The notes: generated by a model not told the origin, from the sequence alone. Shown: positions 26,842 through 35,643, counted from the stretch's first letter. The stretch: DNA of 64,000 nt from Streptomyces bambusae (GCF_019400985.1 NZ_WTFF01000001.1:44651-108650); one strand, 5' to 3'. A program made the numbers and translations.

Positions 26842-28212
26842 TCAGCCGTGGCCGAGGTCGGCGAGTGCGTCCTCCACGCCGCGGTGGAAGGTGGGGTAGG
26901 CGTAGATCATGTGGCGTAGCCGGTCGACGGGGATCTCGGCCTGGACGGCCACGGCCAGCCCGTAGAGGACTTCGCCGCCGGCCGGGCCGGCGGAGGTGGC
27001 ACCGATCAGGACTCCGCGGTCGGCGTCCTCCACGAGTTTGATCACGCCGTCGTTGCCGGCCTTGTGGATCCAGCCGCGTGCCGAGGACGGCACCCGCGCG
27101 GTGCCGGTGCGCACCCGCAGTCCCTGTTCGCGGGCCGCGTGTTCGGTCAGGCCGACGGAGCCGACCTCGGGGTCGGTGAAGGTGACCCGGGGCAGGGCCC
27201 GGTGGTCCGCGTCCGGTCCCGGCTCGCCGAGGACGTCGCGTACGGCGATCTCGGCCTGGTACATCGCCACGTGCGTGAACATCCCCAGCCCGGTGACATC
27301 GCCGACGCCCCACAGACCGTCTGCGGCGCGCATCTGCCCGTCGACGGTGAGGGTGCGGGCGCCCGGGTCGAGGCCGATGGTCTCCAGGCCGAGTCCGGCG
27401 AGGTGGGGGTGGCGTCCGGTGGCCACCAGCAGCTGCCGGCCGGTGAGCTCCTCCCCGCCGTCCAGGGTGAGGTGGAAGGTGGCGCCGCGGTGGTGGACCG
27501 CGGTGGCCCGGGTACCGGTGCGCACGGTGATGCCTTCGCTTCTGAGCACGTCGGCGAGGAGCGCGCCCGCTTCGGGTTCCTCCGCGGGCAGCAGCCGGTC
27601 CATGGCCTCGACGACGGTGACGACGGCTCCGAAGCGGGCGAACGCCTGGGCCAGTTCGACGCCGATGGCGCCGCCACCGAGCACCAGGAGGGACTCCGGG
27701 GGTTCCTCGGCGGCGATGGCCTGCCGGTTCGTCCAGTACGGCACCGCGTCCAGGCCCGGCACCGGCGGGATCTGCGGGCGGCTCCCGGTGGCGAGCACCA
27801 CCCCGCGCCGTGCCGTGAACACCTGGCCGTCGGCCTCCACCCGGCCGGGACCGGCCAGTCGCGCGTGCCCGCGGACGAAGCGTCCGCCCTTGCCGGTGAA
27901 CCGTTCGACGGCCACCTGGTCGTTCCAGTCGTCGGTCGCCTCGTCGCGGATCCTGGCCGCGACCGGGCCGAAGTCGGCCGTGACCTCGGCGCGTCCGGCC
28001 ATGCCGGGGATGCGGCGGGCCTCGGCGAGCAGGTTGCCGGCGCGGATCATCATCTTGCTCGGGATGCAGGCCCAGTACGGGCACTCACCGCCGACGAGTT
28101 CGGCCTCCACCCCGACGGTCTCCAGTCCGGCCCCGGCCAGGCGCCCGGCTGCATGCTCACCGCCCACCCCCATGCCGATCACCACGACGTCTACTTCCTG
28201 CTCCCTCGCCAT
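26842..28212 (-). CDS. Flavin disulfide oxidoreductase (dihydrolipoamide dehydrogenase/mercuric reductase-like)
   Basis: This 456-residue class I pyridine nucleotide-disulfide oxidoreductase has an FAD site DVVVIGMGVGGEHAAGRL at about 8-25, the redox-active C44-x4-C49 pair in GGECPYWACIPSK, and an NAD site LLVLGGGAIGVELAQAFARF at about 174-193. A second FAD contact is GLWGVGDVTGLGMFTHVA. In the C-terminal dimerisation domain the catalytic His-Pro motif is replaced by YAYPTFHRG, so the electron acceptor may differ from lipoamide. No mercury-resistance genes are nearby. Confidence 0.83.
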   Translation of the reverse strand: MAREQEVDVVVIGMGVGGEHAAGRLAGAGLETVGVEAELVGGECPYWACIPSKMMIRAGNLLAEARRIPGMAGRAEVTADFGPVAARIRDEATDDWNDQVAVERFTGKGGRFVRGHARLAGPGRVEADGQVFTARRGVVLATGSRPQIPPVPGLDAVPYWTNRQAIAAEEPPESLLVLGGGAIGVELAQAFARFGAVVTVVEAMDRLLPAEEPEAGALLADVLRSEGITVRTGTRATAVHHRGATFHLTLDGGEELTGRQLLVATGRHPHLAGLGLETIGLDPGARTLTVDGQMRAADGLWGVGDVTGLGMFTHVAMYQAEIAVRDVLGEPGPDADHRALPRVTFTDPEVGSVGLTEHAAREQGLRVRTGTARVPSSARGWIHKAGNDGVIKLVEDADRGVLIGATSAGPAGGEVLYGLAVAVQAEIPVDRLRHMIYAYPTFHRGVEDALADLGHG

Positions 28213-28447
28213 GAGGGCCTCCCTGGATCAGTTGTGCCGGTGCTGCGGTCCATGCCTGCCCCGTCCAGGCAAGGCTGTGTCGTTTGCGGGGCCGTCCGGG
28301 CCGCCAGTGCCCTGGACTGGGCCGGCGCTCCTGGAGGCGTCCCGGATCAGCGTGGTGGTCGCACTGCCGATCGTCCCCCGCGCGAGACGGGGGGTTCGGT
28401 GAGCGCGCTTACAGTTATCACCCCTGTCCGGGGCCTACGTTCGGATC

Positions 28448-29026
28448 ATGGTGCTGAGGATCGTGCTGGGCACGGTGTACACGGCGATGGCCATCGGGCA
28501 GCTCGCCTCGTTCAGCCGGATGCCGGGAATCCTGTCCGCGTACGGACTGGTGACCGGCGGCGGCGCGACCGCGCTGGCCATCGGCTTGATCGCGGGCGAG
28601 CTGGTGTGCGGCATCTGGTTCCTGACCCGGCCCCGCTCAAGGGCCCTGGCACCGGTGTGGGTGTACGCGGGCGTGTCGGTGGTGTGGACGGTTCTGGCCA
28701 CGCAGGCTTACGCGCGCGGGCTGACGGTGGCCAACTGCGGCTGCTTCGGGACCTACCTGGCCCAGCGGCTGAGCTGGTTCGTCCTGCTCCAGGACGCGCT
28801 GACCTTGCTGTACGCGGGACTGCTGCTGCGCGGGCCCGCTGCTGATGGCCGGCGGGGCACTCGGCGCCGTCGGCGGGGTTCTGCGCAACCCGTGGCTGAT
28901 CACGGTCGGAGCGGTGGTGCTCCTCATGGGGGCCGGCTACGTCCTGCGGTGCCGGGTCCGCCGTCGCCGTGGCGCCGGAGATCAGGGCTGCTGCCCGACC
29001 GTCCCAGACCCGCCGCACGACGATGA
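28448..29026 (+). CDS. MauE/DoxX-like redox membrane protein (apparently frameshifted)
   Basis: The first 130 residues form a MauE-type four-helix membrane protein (MVLRIVLGTVYTAMAIGQLA at the start; GLIAGELVCGIWFLTRPRSR) with the conserved Cys pair in NCGCFGTYLAQ. MauE-like proteins support disulfide or quinone chemistry in the membrane. After about position 28832 the frame turns Arg/Gly-rich, while good hydrophobic coding continues in another frame (28845-29081). Removing one C from the GGGCCC at 28832-28837 would join LLLRG to PLLMAGGALG. This is either a real frameshift or a sequence error. The radical SAM gene overlaps the end of the second frame. Confidence 0.6.
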   Translation: MVLRIVLGTVYTAMAIGQLASFSRMPGILSAYGLVTGGGATALAIGLIAGELVCGIWFLTRPRSRALAPVWVYAGVSVVWTVLATQAYARGLTVANCGCFGTYLAQRLSWFVLLQDALTLLYAGLLLRGPAADGRRGTRRRRRGSAQPVADHGRSGGAPHGGRLRPAVPGPPSPWRRRSGLLPDRPRPAARR

Positions 29027-29081
29027 CGACTCGAGCCCGCTGAAGCGAAAAGAGCAGCCCCGCGGAAAGGGAATCCGATGA
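28845..29081 (+). CDS. C-terminal continuation of the MauE-like protein or separate small membrane protein
   Basis: The 78-residue frame starts MAGGALGAVGGVLRNPWLIT, continues VGAVVLLMGAGYVLRCRVRR and ends in a charged tail. Composition fits a membrane helix plus cytoplasmic tail and is better coding sequence than the overlapping frame. It ends in ATGA overlap with the radical SAM start. It most likely belongs to the MauE-like protein through a one-base frameshift, but a separate translationally coupled gene is possible. Confidence 0.5.
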   Translation: MAGGALGAVGGVLRNPWLITVGAVVLLMGAGYVLRCRVRRRRGAGDQGCCPTVPDPPHDDDDSSPLKRKEQPRGKGIR

Positions 29082-30652
29082 CCCAGGCACCCGCGCCCCG
29101 GCGCAAGGTGGACCGCGACGAGGTGTTCGTGGAGTTCACCAAGTCGATCTGCCCGATGTGCAAGACGCCCGTCGACGCGCAGGTCAACATCCGCGAGAAC
29201 AAGGTCTACCTGCGCAAACGCTGCCGCTACCACGGCGAGTTCGAGGCACTCGTCTACGGGGACGCGGAGGAGTACCTGTCCTCGACCCGCTTCAACAAGC
29301 CGGGCACGATCCCGCTCGCCTTCCAGACCGAGGTGAAGGACGGCTGCCCGCTCGACTGCGGGCTGTGTCCGGAGCACAAACAGCACGCCTGCCTGGGGAT
29401 CATCGAGGTCAACACCGGCTGCAACCTCGACTGCCCGATCTGCTTCGCCGACTCCGGCCACCAGAGCGACGGGTATTCCATCACCCACGAGCAGTGCGCG
29501 CGGATGCTCGACGCCTTCGTGGCCTCCGAGGGTGAGGCGGAGGTGGTGATGTTCTCCGGCGGGGAACCCACCATCCACAAGCACATCCTCGACTTCATCG
29601 ACCTCGCCCAGGCCCGCCCGATCAGGAACGTCACCCTCAACACCAACGGCATCCGCCTGGCCACCGACAAGAACTTCACCGCCGAGCTCGGCACACGCAA
29701 CCAGGCGGTGGGTAAATCGGTGAACGTCTACCTCCAGTTCGACGGCTTCGACGAGCGCACCCACCTGGAGATCCGGGGCCGCGACCTTCGTACGTTCAAG
29801 CAGCGCGCGCTGGACAACTGCGCGGAGGCCGGCCTGACCGTCACCCTCGTCGCCGCCGTCGAGCGCGGCCTGAACGAGCACGAACTCGGGGCGATCATCG
29901 AGTACGGCATCGACCACCCGGCCGTACGGTCCGTCGCCTTCCAGCCGGTCACCCACTCCGGCCGGCACGTGCCGTTCGACCCGCTGAACCGGCTCACCAA
30001 CCCCGACGTCATCCGGCTCATCAACGAGCAACGTCCGGACTGGTTCCGGAAGGGCGACTTCTTCCCCGTACCGTGCTGCTTCCCGACCTGCCGCTCCATC
30101 ACCTACCTGCTGGTCGACGGCGAACCGGGCAACCGCACCGTCGTCCCCGTCCCGCGACTGCTGAACGTGGAGGACCACCTCGACTACGTCACCAACCGGG
30201 TCCTGCCCGACGCCGGGATCCGCGAGGCCCTGGAGAAGCTGTGGTCTGCCTCCGCGTTCATGGGCACGGCCACCACCGAGGAGAAGCTGAGGGCCGCGGC
30301 CGACGCGCTGGACTGCACGGACGGCTGCGGCATCGACCTGCCCCAGGCCGTGAAGAACCTGAACGACAAGGCGTTCATGATCGTCGTGCAGGACTTCCAG
30401 GACCCCTACACCCTCAACGTCAAACAGCTCATGAAGTGCTGCGTCGAGGAGATCACCCCGGACGGCAGGCTCATCCCGTTCTGCGCGTACAACTCCGTCG
30501 GCTACCGCGAACAGGTCCGCGCCGAACTCTCCGGCGTGCCCGTCGCCACGGTCGCCCCGAACGCCCTGCCGCTGGCCGACCGGCTGACGGCAACCCCGTA
30601 CGGATCGAAGACCGCGCACACCACGCGTGAGGAAGGGGAGTCCTCGTCATGA
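29078..30652 (+). CDS. Radical SAM enzyme of the MJ0619/tetraether synthase (Tes)-like type
   Basis: The 524-residue protein has the canonical radical SAM cluster C115-x3-C119-x2-C122 (NTGCNLDCPICFADSG). It also has extra cysteine sites: C25-x2-C28 in SICPMCKT and C90, C94, C97, C105 in the DGCPLDCGLCPEHKQHACLG block. This N-terminal arrangement is what I recall for MJ0619-like enzymes, which in archaea couple lipid chains into tetraethers by radical C-C bond formation. Further Cys sit at CCFPTCR and KCC near the C-terminus. Activity in a bacterium is unproven; a different radical alkylation is possible. The ATG overlaps the upstream frame and the stop overlaps the methyltransferase start (ATGA), giving a coupled operon. 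Confidence 0.72.
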   Translation: MTQAPAPRRKVDRDEVFVEFTKSICPMCKTPVDAQVNIRENKVYLRKRCRYHGEFEALVYGDAEEYLSSTRFNKPGTIPLAFQTEVKDGCPLDCGLCPEHKQHACLGIIEVNTGCNLDCPICFADSGHQSDGYSITHEQCARMLDAFVASEGEAEVVMFSGGEPTIHKHILDFIDLAQARPIRNVTLNTNGIRLATDKNFTAELGTRNQAVGKSVNVYLQFDGFDERTHLEIRGRDLRTFKQRALDNCAEAGLTVTLVAAVERGLNEHELGAIIEYGIDHPAVRSVAFQPVTHSGRHVPFDPLNRLTNPDVIRLINEQRPDWFRKGDFFPVPCCFPTCRSITYLLVDGEPGNRTVVPVPRLLNVEDHLDYVTNRVLPDAGIREALEKLWSASAFMGTATTEEKLRAAADALDCTDGCGIDLPQAVKNLNDKAFMIVVQDFQDPYTLNVKQLMKCCVEEITPDGRLIPFCAYNSVGYREQVRAELSGVPVATVAPNALPLADRLTATPYGSKTAHTTREEGESSS

Positions 30653-31458
30653 CCCGGCCGCCCAGCGGTGAGGAGCTGAAGGTATGCTGCGCCGCCGCCT
30701 ACTCCTCCGACGTCGTCGCCCTGCTCCTCGGCGCCTCGTACCACCCCGGCGGTACGGCCCTGACCCGCCGCCTCGCCGACGGCCTCGCCCTGACCCCCGG
30801 GGCGCGAGTCCTCGATGTCGCCTCCGGGCGTGGCACCACCGCCCTGCTCCTCGCCGACGCCTACGGCAGCGACGTCGACGGGGTGGACTACGCGCCGGCG
30901 AACACCGCCCTCGCCCAGGGCGCCGCCCAGGCCGCGGGGCTCACCGACCGGGCCCGGTTCACCACCGGGGACGCCGAGCACCTCCCCCACCGGGACGGGG
31001 TCTTCGACGCGGTGGTGTGCGAGTGCGCGCTGTGCACCTTCCCCGACAAGGCCCGGGCCGCCGCCGAGTTCGCCCGCGTCCTGAAGCCAGGCGGCCGGCT
31101 CGGCATCACCGACGTCACCGCCGACACCGACCGCCTCCCGCCCGAACTCAGCGGCCTCGGCGCCCGCATCGCCTGCATCGCCGACGCCCGACCGCTCCGG
31201 CAGTACACCCAGATCCTGGCCGCCGCCGGACTGAGCACCCTGCGCACCGAGCGGCACGACGACGCCATGCTCCGCATGATCGACCAGATCGAGGCACGGC
31301 TGAACCTGCTGCGCATCACCGCCGCGGCCCGCCTCACCGAGGCCGGCGTGGACCTCACGGCGGCTCCCGCCGTCCTGGCGGCGGCCCGCACGGCGGTCGC
31401 GGACGGAGTCCTGGGATACGCCTTGCTGATCGCGGAAAGGAACCCTCGGCTCGCCTGA
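30649..31458 (+). CDS. Class I SAM-dependent methyltransferase coupled to the radical SAM enzyme
   Basis: The 269-residue protein has SAM motif I as VLDVASGRGTTALLLADAYG at about 55-74, an acidic DGVDYAP, DAEHLPHRDGVFDAVVCECA as motifs II/III and VLKPGGRLGITDV. The N-terminus contains an unusual KVCCAAAYSSDVVALLLG, a Cys pair resembling that of ArsM-like methyltransferases. The substrate is unknown. Its ATG lies within the stop of the radical SAM gene, so the two are co-translated and presumably act on the same molecule. Confidence 0.75.
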   Translation: MTRPPSGEELKVCCAAAYSSDVVALLLGASYHPGGTALTRRLADGLALTPGARVLDVASGRGTTALLLADAYGSDVDGVDYAPANTALAQGAAQAAGLTDRARFTTGDAEHLPHRDGVFDAVVCECALCTFPDKARAAAEFARVLKPGGRLGITDVTADTDRLPPELSGLGARIACIADARPLRQYTQILAAAGLSTLRTERHDDAMLRMIDQIEARLNLLRITAAARLTEAGVDLTAAPAVLAAARTAVADGVLGYALLIAERNPRLA

Positions 31459-31553
31459 CTCGGCCACGAAGCGAGCGGCGGCCACGAGCGTGAACCTGAA
31501 GGCGCGACCGGTCGCGCGCAGGACCCCGGGCCGGGCCCACTCCAGGTGCACGA

Positions 31554-31650
31554 TCAGCCCTTCGAGGCGAGGTAGTTCTTGATCTCGCCCAGTTCGCGCT
31601 CGAAGTCGTCGTAGTCCTCATGGACGCCGTTGAGGTACGCGCGGCGACCA
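31554..31650 (-). pseudogene. C-terminal scrap of an unidentified small protein
   Basis: A minus-strand frame ends AYLNGVHEDYDDFERELGEI then KNYLASKG and a stop. The helical, charged composition looks like genuine protein, but the frame has no start and loses protein-like character above about 31650. I do not recognise the parent family. It is a short remnant at most. Confidence 0.3.
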
Positions 31651-31691
31651 CTCCTCTCAGCTGTGACTCCTGTCGCGGCCGCCTCGCCACG

Positions 31692-32021
31692 TCACTTGGG
31701 CGGCAGGCCGGCGGCGAACGCATGACCTTGATCGATCCAGCCGACCAGATCCTCGTCCTCGGAAAGGGCGGACGCGGCGACGACGACCCAGCCGCGCATC
31801 GGGCGACCGGTGAAGTCGAAGGGCCTCGTCCCCGGTCGCGCAAGTGCGGCGTCGGTGGCGTCCGGGCCGACCCGGACCATGAGCTCGTCCCCGATCACAC
31901 CGACGGCCATGTTGCCGGCGTGCAGGAACGCCAGGCCGCCGAACATCCGCTTCTCCGTGATGTCCGGGCCCGCGCCGAAATGAGCCCGGATCCGTTCCGC
32001 CAGTCCCTCGTCGAACGCCAT
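31692..32021 (-). CDS. TfoX/Sxy N-terminal domain protein
   Basis: The 109-residue product is a lone TfoX_N domain: EGLAERIRAHFGAGPDITEK, then RMFGGLAFLHAGNMAVGV, LMVRVGPDATDAAL and GRPMRGWVVV. In proteobacteria TfoX/Sxy proteins influence competence gene expression. Single-domain actinobacterial members are uncharacterised and often sit beside other small stress genes. The ATG at 32021 starts 14 bases after the stop of the SRPBCC gene on the same strand, so they likely form an operon. Confidence 0.78.
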   Translation of the reverse strand: MAFDEGLAERIRAHFGAGPDITEKRMFGGLAFLHAGNMAVGVIGDELMVRVGPDATDAALARPGTRPFDFTGRPMRGWVVVAASALSEDEDLVGWIDQGHAFAAGLPPK

Positions 32022-32035
32022 GACCGCCCTCGCAC

Positions 32036-32491
32036 TCAGTCCTGCGGCGCACTCAGCCGCTGCTCCAGGTCCCGCAGGTCCTTGACCAGCGAGGATCGCA
32101 CCTTGCGCCCCATGAGCGGCGCCGCGAGCCCGTAGAGGCCGGACGCGTCGCCCCGTACGCGGATCCGGGCGAGCGTGCCACCGTCCGGGGTCGGGGTGAA
32201 GGTGTAGGTCACGTGCATCGGCATCGGGCCCGCGACCGACACCATGTCCAGCAGCCTCGGGGGCTCGTACGCGGCGACGCGCAGCACGTAGTCGATCCGC
32301 CTGCCCAGGAAGTACGCGGTCCGCGTCACCTCGGCCCCGACCCCGAAACCACCCCCGTCGGCCTCCCGCGTCAGCTCCGCCGTACGGATGCCCTGCGTCC
32401 ACTCCGCGTCATGGCGCCAGTCCATCGCGTACCCGGCCACCCGCTCGCACGGCAGCGGCAGCACCCGCTCCACGATCTCGTCGATTCCCAT
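32036..32491 (-). CDS. SRPBCC family polyketide-cyclase-like protein
   Basis: The 151-residue protein has the START-like pattern: MGIDEIVERVLPLPCERVAG, a YAMDWRHDAEWTQGIRTAEL loop, then beta strands ending in the long C-terminal helix KVRSSLVKDLRDLEQRL. Ligand unknown. It is followed by the TfoX-like gene in the same direction. Confidence 0.72.
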   Translation of the reverse strand: MGIDEIVERVLPLPCERVAGYAMDWRHDAEWTQGIRTAELTREADGGGFGVGAEVTRTAYFLGRRIDYVLRVAAYEPPRLLDMVSVAGPMPMHVTYTFTPTPDGGTLARIRVRGDASGLYGLAAPLMGRKVRSSLVKDLRDLEQRLSAPQD

Positions 32492-32678
32492 CCGCTGCCC
32501 CTACTCCCCTTCCTGCCGGCACCCACCTCCATGGACCCACCCCCCTTGGGGCTGCGGCAACCGGGGCCCGCGTGACTACCAGCGCGTAGGTAAGGACGGT
32601 CACATACCGCCCAGGGCGGGCGTCCTAGCGTCGGCGGTGGAAGCAACAGAACGAACCCAACCCGATGGGGCGATCACC

Positions 32679-33164
32679 ATGACCACGGCAGCACACGTAT
32701 CCCCCAAGACCGCCGCGATCCCGGTCCACGCCGTCCGGGGCGCCGCGGCCGGGCTCGTCGGCGGCGTCGGCATGGGCATCTGGATGTCGGTGTCCCGGCC
32801 CGTCATGGACACCGCAATGATCACGATGGTCGCCGGACTGCTCGGCTCCACCAACGCCCTCGCCGGCTGGCTGATCCACCTCTCCATCGCCCTGCTGGCC
32901 GGCACCACCTTCGGCATCGTCTTCGGCCACCTCGCGCAGCGCCTCGCGCCCGCGGTCGTCCTCGGCCTGGTCTACGGCGCGGTGTGGTGGGCCCTCGGGG
33001 CCCTGTGGATCATGCCGGCCAACATGGGCATGCCCGTCTTCGAATGGAACGAGGTCTCCGCCTCCAGCCTCGGCGCCCACCTCGTCTTCGGCCTGCTGGC
33101 CGGACTCACCTTCGCCTCCATCGCCCGGAGCGCGGGCGAGCCGACCGGCCGGACCTCAGCATGA
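32679..33164 (+). CDS. Four-helix membrane protein of unknown function
   Basis: The 161-residue product has hydrophobic helices at about 19-38 (AAAGLVGGVGMGIWMSVSRP), 42-65 (TAMITMVAGLLGSTNALAGW), 67-90, 95-115 and near the C-terminus. No signature residues identify a family; similar short proteins are annotated only as membrane proteins. The ATG at 32679 is preceded by GATGGGG at a long spacing. It is followed by the Crp/Fnr gene on the same strand. Confidence 0.6.
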   Translation: MTTAAHVSPKTAAIPVHAVRGAAAGLVGGVGMGIWMSVSRPVMDTAMITMVAGLLGSTNALAGWLIHLSIALLAGTTFGIVFGHLAQRLAPAVVLGLVYGAVWWALGALWIMPANMGMPVFEWNEVSASSLGAHLVFGLLAGLTFASIARSAGEPTGRTSA

Positions 33165-33346
33165 CCACACCGACACCACCGACGGCGCCCCCACCCGGCC
33201 CAGGCGTACCGACCCGGGGCGCCGAACCCCGCGCCGGCGCCCCGCAGGACTACTGTCTGGCCCACAGCACGGGCACGCTGGCCGACCCGCCCTGGGGGAC
33301 AGTGCCCCCACCCTGGGCACCGGGACGACGCGAGGAACCGCACCAC

Positions 33347-34060
33347 ATGAACCACAGCGGCGACAACACCGGCGACGACGCCGAGAAGACCTTCTGCATC
33401 TCCGAGGTCGACATCTTCACCGACCTGACCGAAGCAGAGATGGACGCCATCGCCGCCGCAGCCCCCATGAAGACCTACAGCGCCGGCGAACTGCTCCACT
33501 CCCCCACCCAGCCCTCCGAGGTGCTCTTCATCCTCAAAAGGGGCCGGGTCCGCATCTTCCGGGTCTCCGCCGAAGGCCGCGCCCTCACCACCGCGATCAT
33601 CCGCCCGGGCACCATCTTCGGCGAGATGGTCCTGCTCGGGCAGCGCATGTACGACAACTTCGCCGAAGCCCTCGACGACGTCACCGTCTGCGTCATGAGC
33701 CGCACCGACGTCCACCGCTTCCTGCTCTCCGACGCCCGCATCGCCGCCCGCATCACCGAAATCCTCGGCCGCCGCCTCACCGACCTCGAACAACGCCTCG
33801 CCGACAGCGTCTTCAAATCCGTACCCCAGCGCATCGCCACCACCCTGCTCACCCTCACCACCGAAACCCGGCCCCGCGTCCTCGGCGCCCGCAGCCCCCA
33901 GATCGCACTCACCCACCAACAGATCGCCGCCCTGGCCGGCACCTCCCGCGAAACCACCACCAAGGTCCTGCGCGACTTCGCCGACCAGCACCTCATCCGC
34001 CTCGCCCGCGGCCACATCACCGTCCTCGACCCCGAACACCTCACCGACCACGCCGGCTGA
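33347..34060 (+). CDS. Crp/Fnr family transcriptional regulator
   Basis: The 237-residue protein has a cyclic-nucleotide-binding-type beta roll (VDIFTDLTEAEMDAIAAAAP; GELLHSPTQPSEVLFILKRG; PGTIFGEMVLLGQRMYDNFA). It is followed by the long dimer helix and a Crp-type HTH (ALTHQQIAALAGTSRETTTK, then VLRDFADQHLI). The inserted DNFAEALDDVTVCVMSR keeps a Cys but there is no Fnr-type cysteine cluster. The effector is unknown. I prefer ATG 33347 (GAGGAA upstream) to the ATG at 33161, which overlaps the membrane gene stop but would add a non-conserved Pro-rich extension. Confidence 0.82.
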   Translation: MNHSGDNTGDDAEKTFCISEVDIFTDLTEAEMDAIAAAAPMKTYSAGELLHSPTQPSEVLFILKRGRVRIFRVSAEGRALTTAIIRPGTIFGEMVLLGQRMYDNFAEALDDVTVCVMSRTDVHRFLLSDARIAARITEILGRRLTDLEQRLADSVFKSVPQRIATTLLTLTTETRPRVLGARSPQIALTHQQIAALAGTSRETTTKVLRDFADQHLIRLARGHITVLDPEHLTDHAG

Positions 34061-34144
34061 CACCACCGAACCGTGGGCAGCAGGCCGCCCACCACCCGCA
34101 TCCCGGCCGACAGTCGAGCCGACCGCAAACAAGATCCTGGAGCC

Positions 34145-34468
34145 ATGGAGATCGAAGTCCTGGTGGTGCCCGACTGTCCACACCGGCAACTCGCCGAGCA
34201 GCGGCTACGCCACGCTCTGGATGACGAGGGACTGGCCGCCACCGCCTTCGCCACCCGAGTGATCACCGGCGCGGCCGAGGCCGAACGGTCCGGCTTCACC
34301 GGGTCACCGACCGTCCTCATCAACGGCCGTGACCCGTTCGCCCAGCCGCACGCCACGCCGTCGCTCGCCTGCCGCATCTACCGCACGCCCGACGGCCCGT
34401 CCGGATCGCCCAGCGTCGACCAGCTCCGACAGGCCCTCGCCACCGCCTCCCGCCGCACGGACACCTGA
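34145..34468 (+). CDS. Thioredoxin-fold protein (alkylmercury-lyase-associated type)
   Basis: The 107-residue protein begins MEIEVLVVPDCPHRQLAEQR and contains RSGFTGSPTVLINGRDPF with the cis-Pro loop of thioredoxin folds. The single active-site Cys (PDCPHR) rather than a CxxC suggests a thiol-transfer or sensing role. Such small proteins often accompany heavy-metal or redox genes, but none is adjacent apart from the Crp/Fnr regulator upstream. Confidence 0.65.
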   Translation: MEIEVLVVPDCPHRQLAEQRLRHALDDEGLAATAFATRVITGAAEAERSGFTGSPTVLINGRDPFAQPHATPSLACRIYRTPDGPSGSPSVDQLRQALATASRRTDT

Positions 34469-34479
34469 GCGCCCCCGTC

Positions 34480-34651
34480 GGATGCCCATGATGAGGGCCC
34501 ACCCGCCGACGCGCAGCGAGGCCGTCCCTCCGCGTTCGAGCTTGCGGACGACGCCGACGGACACACCGGCGGCCTCCGCCAACTGCTCTTGCGTCATGGC
34601 ACCGCGCAACGCCTTCAAGCGCTCAGAGGTGGTGTACTCCGACCACTGCAT
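34480..34651 (-). pseudogene. Truncated XRE-type helix-turn-helix gene
   Basis: The minus-strand frame gives YTTSERLKALRGAMTQEQLA then EAAGVSVGVVRKLERGGTA, a clear XRE helix-turn-helix. After GTASL the expected sequence is lost and the frame runs on, antisense through the thioredoxin-like gene, to 34304. Only the DNA-binding half survives. This is the left edge of the decayed sequence that borders the CBASS island. Confidence 0.55.
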
Positions 34652-34740
34652 GCTCCAGAACCTCCGCGTGATGGGCCCCACACGGACAGTACTCACAGAA
34701 ACGGGCGGTGGACAGCCTTCGGCCAGGCGGCAGTTGACGC

Positions 34741-35399
34741 TCAGACCGTGAGCACAGCCGTGACACCGAGAAGAGCCTCCAGCTCGGCCACTGCCCTGTC
34801 CTCGTCGGTGACGTAAACGGTCGTGATGCCCAGCTCGGCAGCCGGCGGCAGGTTCACCTCGTAATCGTCCACGAACACGCACCGCTCGGCAGGCAACCCG
34901 ATCCGCTCCAGGGCCAGCCGGTAGATAGCCGGGTCCGGCTTCGCCAACCCCTCCAGCTCGGACACGACGTGCACATCGAAGAGGTCCCAGATACCCACGT
35001 GCTCGTACGGGGTGAACGGGTCGAGCCCGAAGCTGTTCGACAGCAGCGCGAGCCGATGCCCGGCAGCCCGCGCGGCCCGGGCGAGCGCGATCATCCGACG
35101 CGCCGGAGGAACGTCGGCCCAGGCCCGCCCCATCAGGTTCACGGGGTCCACGTGCTCACCGAGGAGAGCCGCCCTCGTTCCATGCCGCCTGCCCGATCTC
35201 CCCGATCTCCAGCGCCGTGTACAAACGCCGCCCCCTCCGGATGATCGTTGAGCGTCGCCCGCCACGCCCCTGCCTCCAGCCCCTCCGACATGCACCACTC
35301 GCGATGAGTAGGGATGGGGCTGGCCGTGAGCGCTCCCGCGAAGTCGAGAATCAAACCTTTCCGGTCATTCTTGTCGGCAGCGCCATTGCTGTGCAGCAT
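34741..35399 (-). pseudogene. HAD-family hydrolase gene with two frameshifts
   Basis: Protein-like sequence continues through three frames. The first is RKGLILDFAGALTASPIPTH to NDHPEG. A second carries RRLYTALEIGEIGQAAWNEG, and a third carries EHVDPVNLMGRAWAD, HRLALLSNSFGLDPF, LEGLAKPDPAIYRLAL and CVFVDDYEVNLPPA. Together these form a complete HAD phosphatase-like protein: nucleophile Asp in LDFAG, Lys in AKPDP and the acidic VDDYE motif. Two breaks at about 35245 and 35180 disrupt it, so it is either a pseudogene or has two sequencing errors. Confidence 0.65.
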
Positions 35400-35467
35400 C
35401 TGCTGGCGTCCCTTCCCTGATGAGCTCTAGAAGCGACGCTATCGCGCGTCCAGAACAGTGAGGTACG

Positions 35468-35490
35468 AGACCTCGGGCGATCCGAGGTCT
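35468..35490. repeat. 9-bp-arm inverted repeat upstream of the CBASS operon
   Basis: AGACCTCGG, a 5-base loop and CCGAGGTCT form a perfect inverted repeat 154 bases ahead of the CD-NTase start. It may be an operator for a repressor, or the terminator of lost upstream sequence. The rest of 35400-35643 holds no gene and presumably contains the operon promoter. Confidence 0.5.
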
Positions 35491-35643
35491 GGACCGGCGT
35501 CGCTTGAGCCCGGCGTATCGCCCTCTACCCACTGTCCGATACCGCCCCGCGGGTACCGCTCGCAACTCGGCCCGGAGTTGTCAGTGGTGGATGGTAAGTC
35601 TGTTCTTCGGACGGTCATCTTCTCGGGTGAAAGGCGAACTGCC

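Noticed and set aside
26842..28212. Naming the disulfide oxidoreductase MerA (mercuric reductase)
   Set aside because: There is no N-terminal heavy-metal domain, no C-terminal Cys pair and no mer genes nearby.
33161..33346. Upstream ATG at 33161 as the Crp/Fnr start
   Set aside because: It overlaps the previous stop attractively, but the added 62 residues are Pro/Gly-rich without family similarity, and a better ribosome-binding site precedes 33347.
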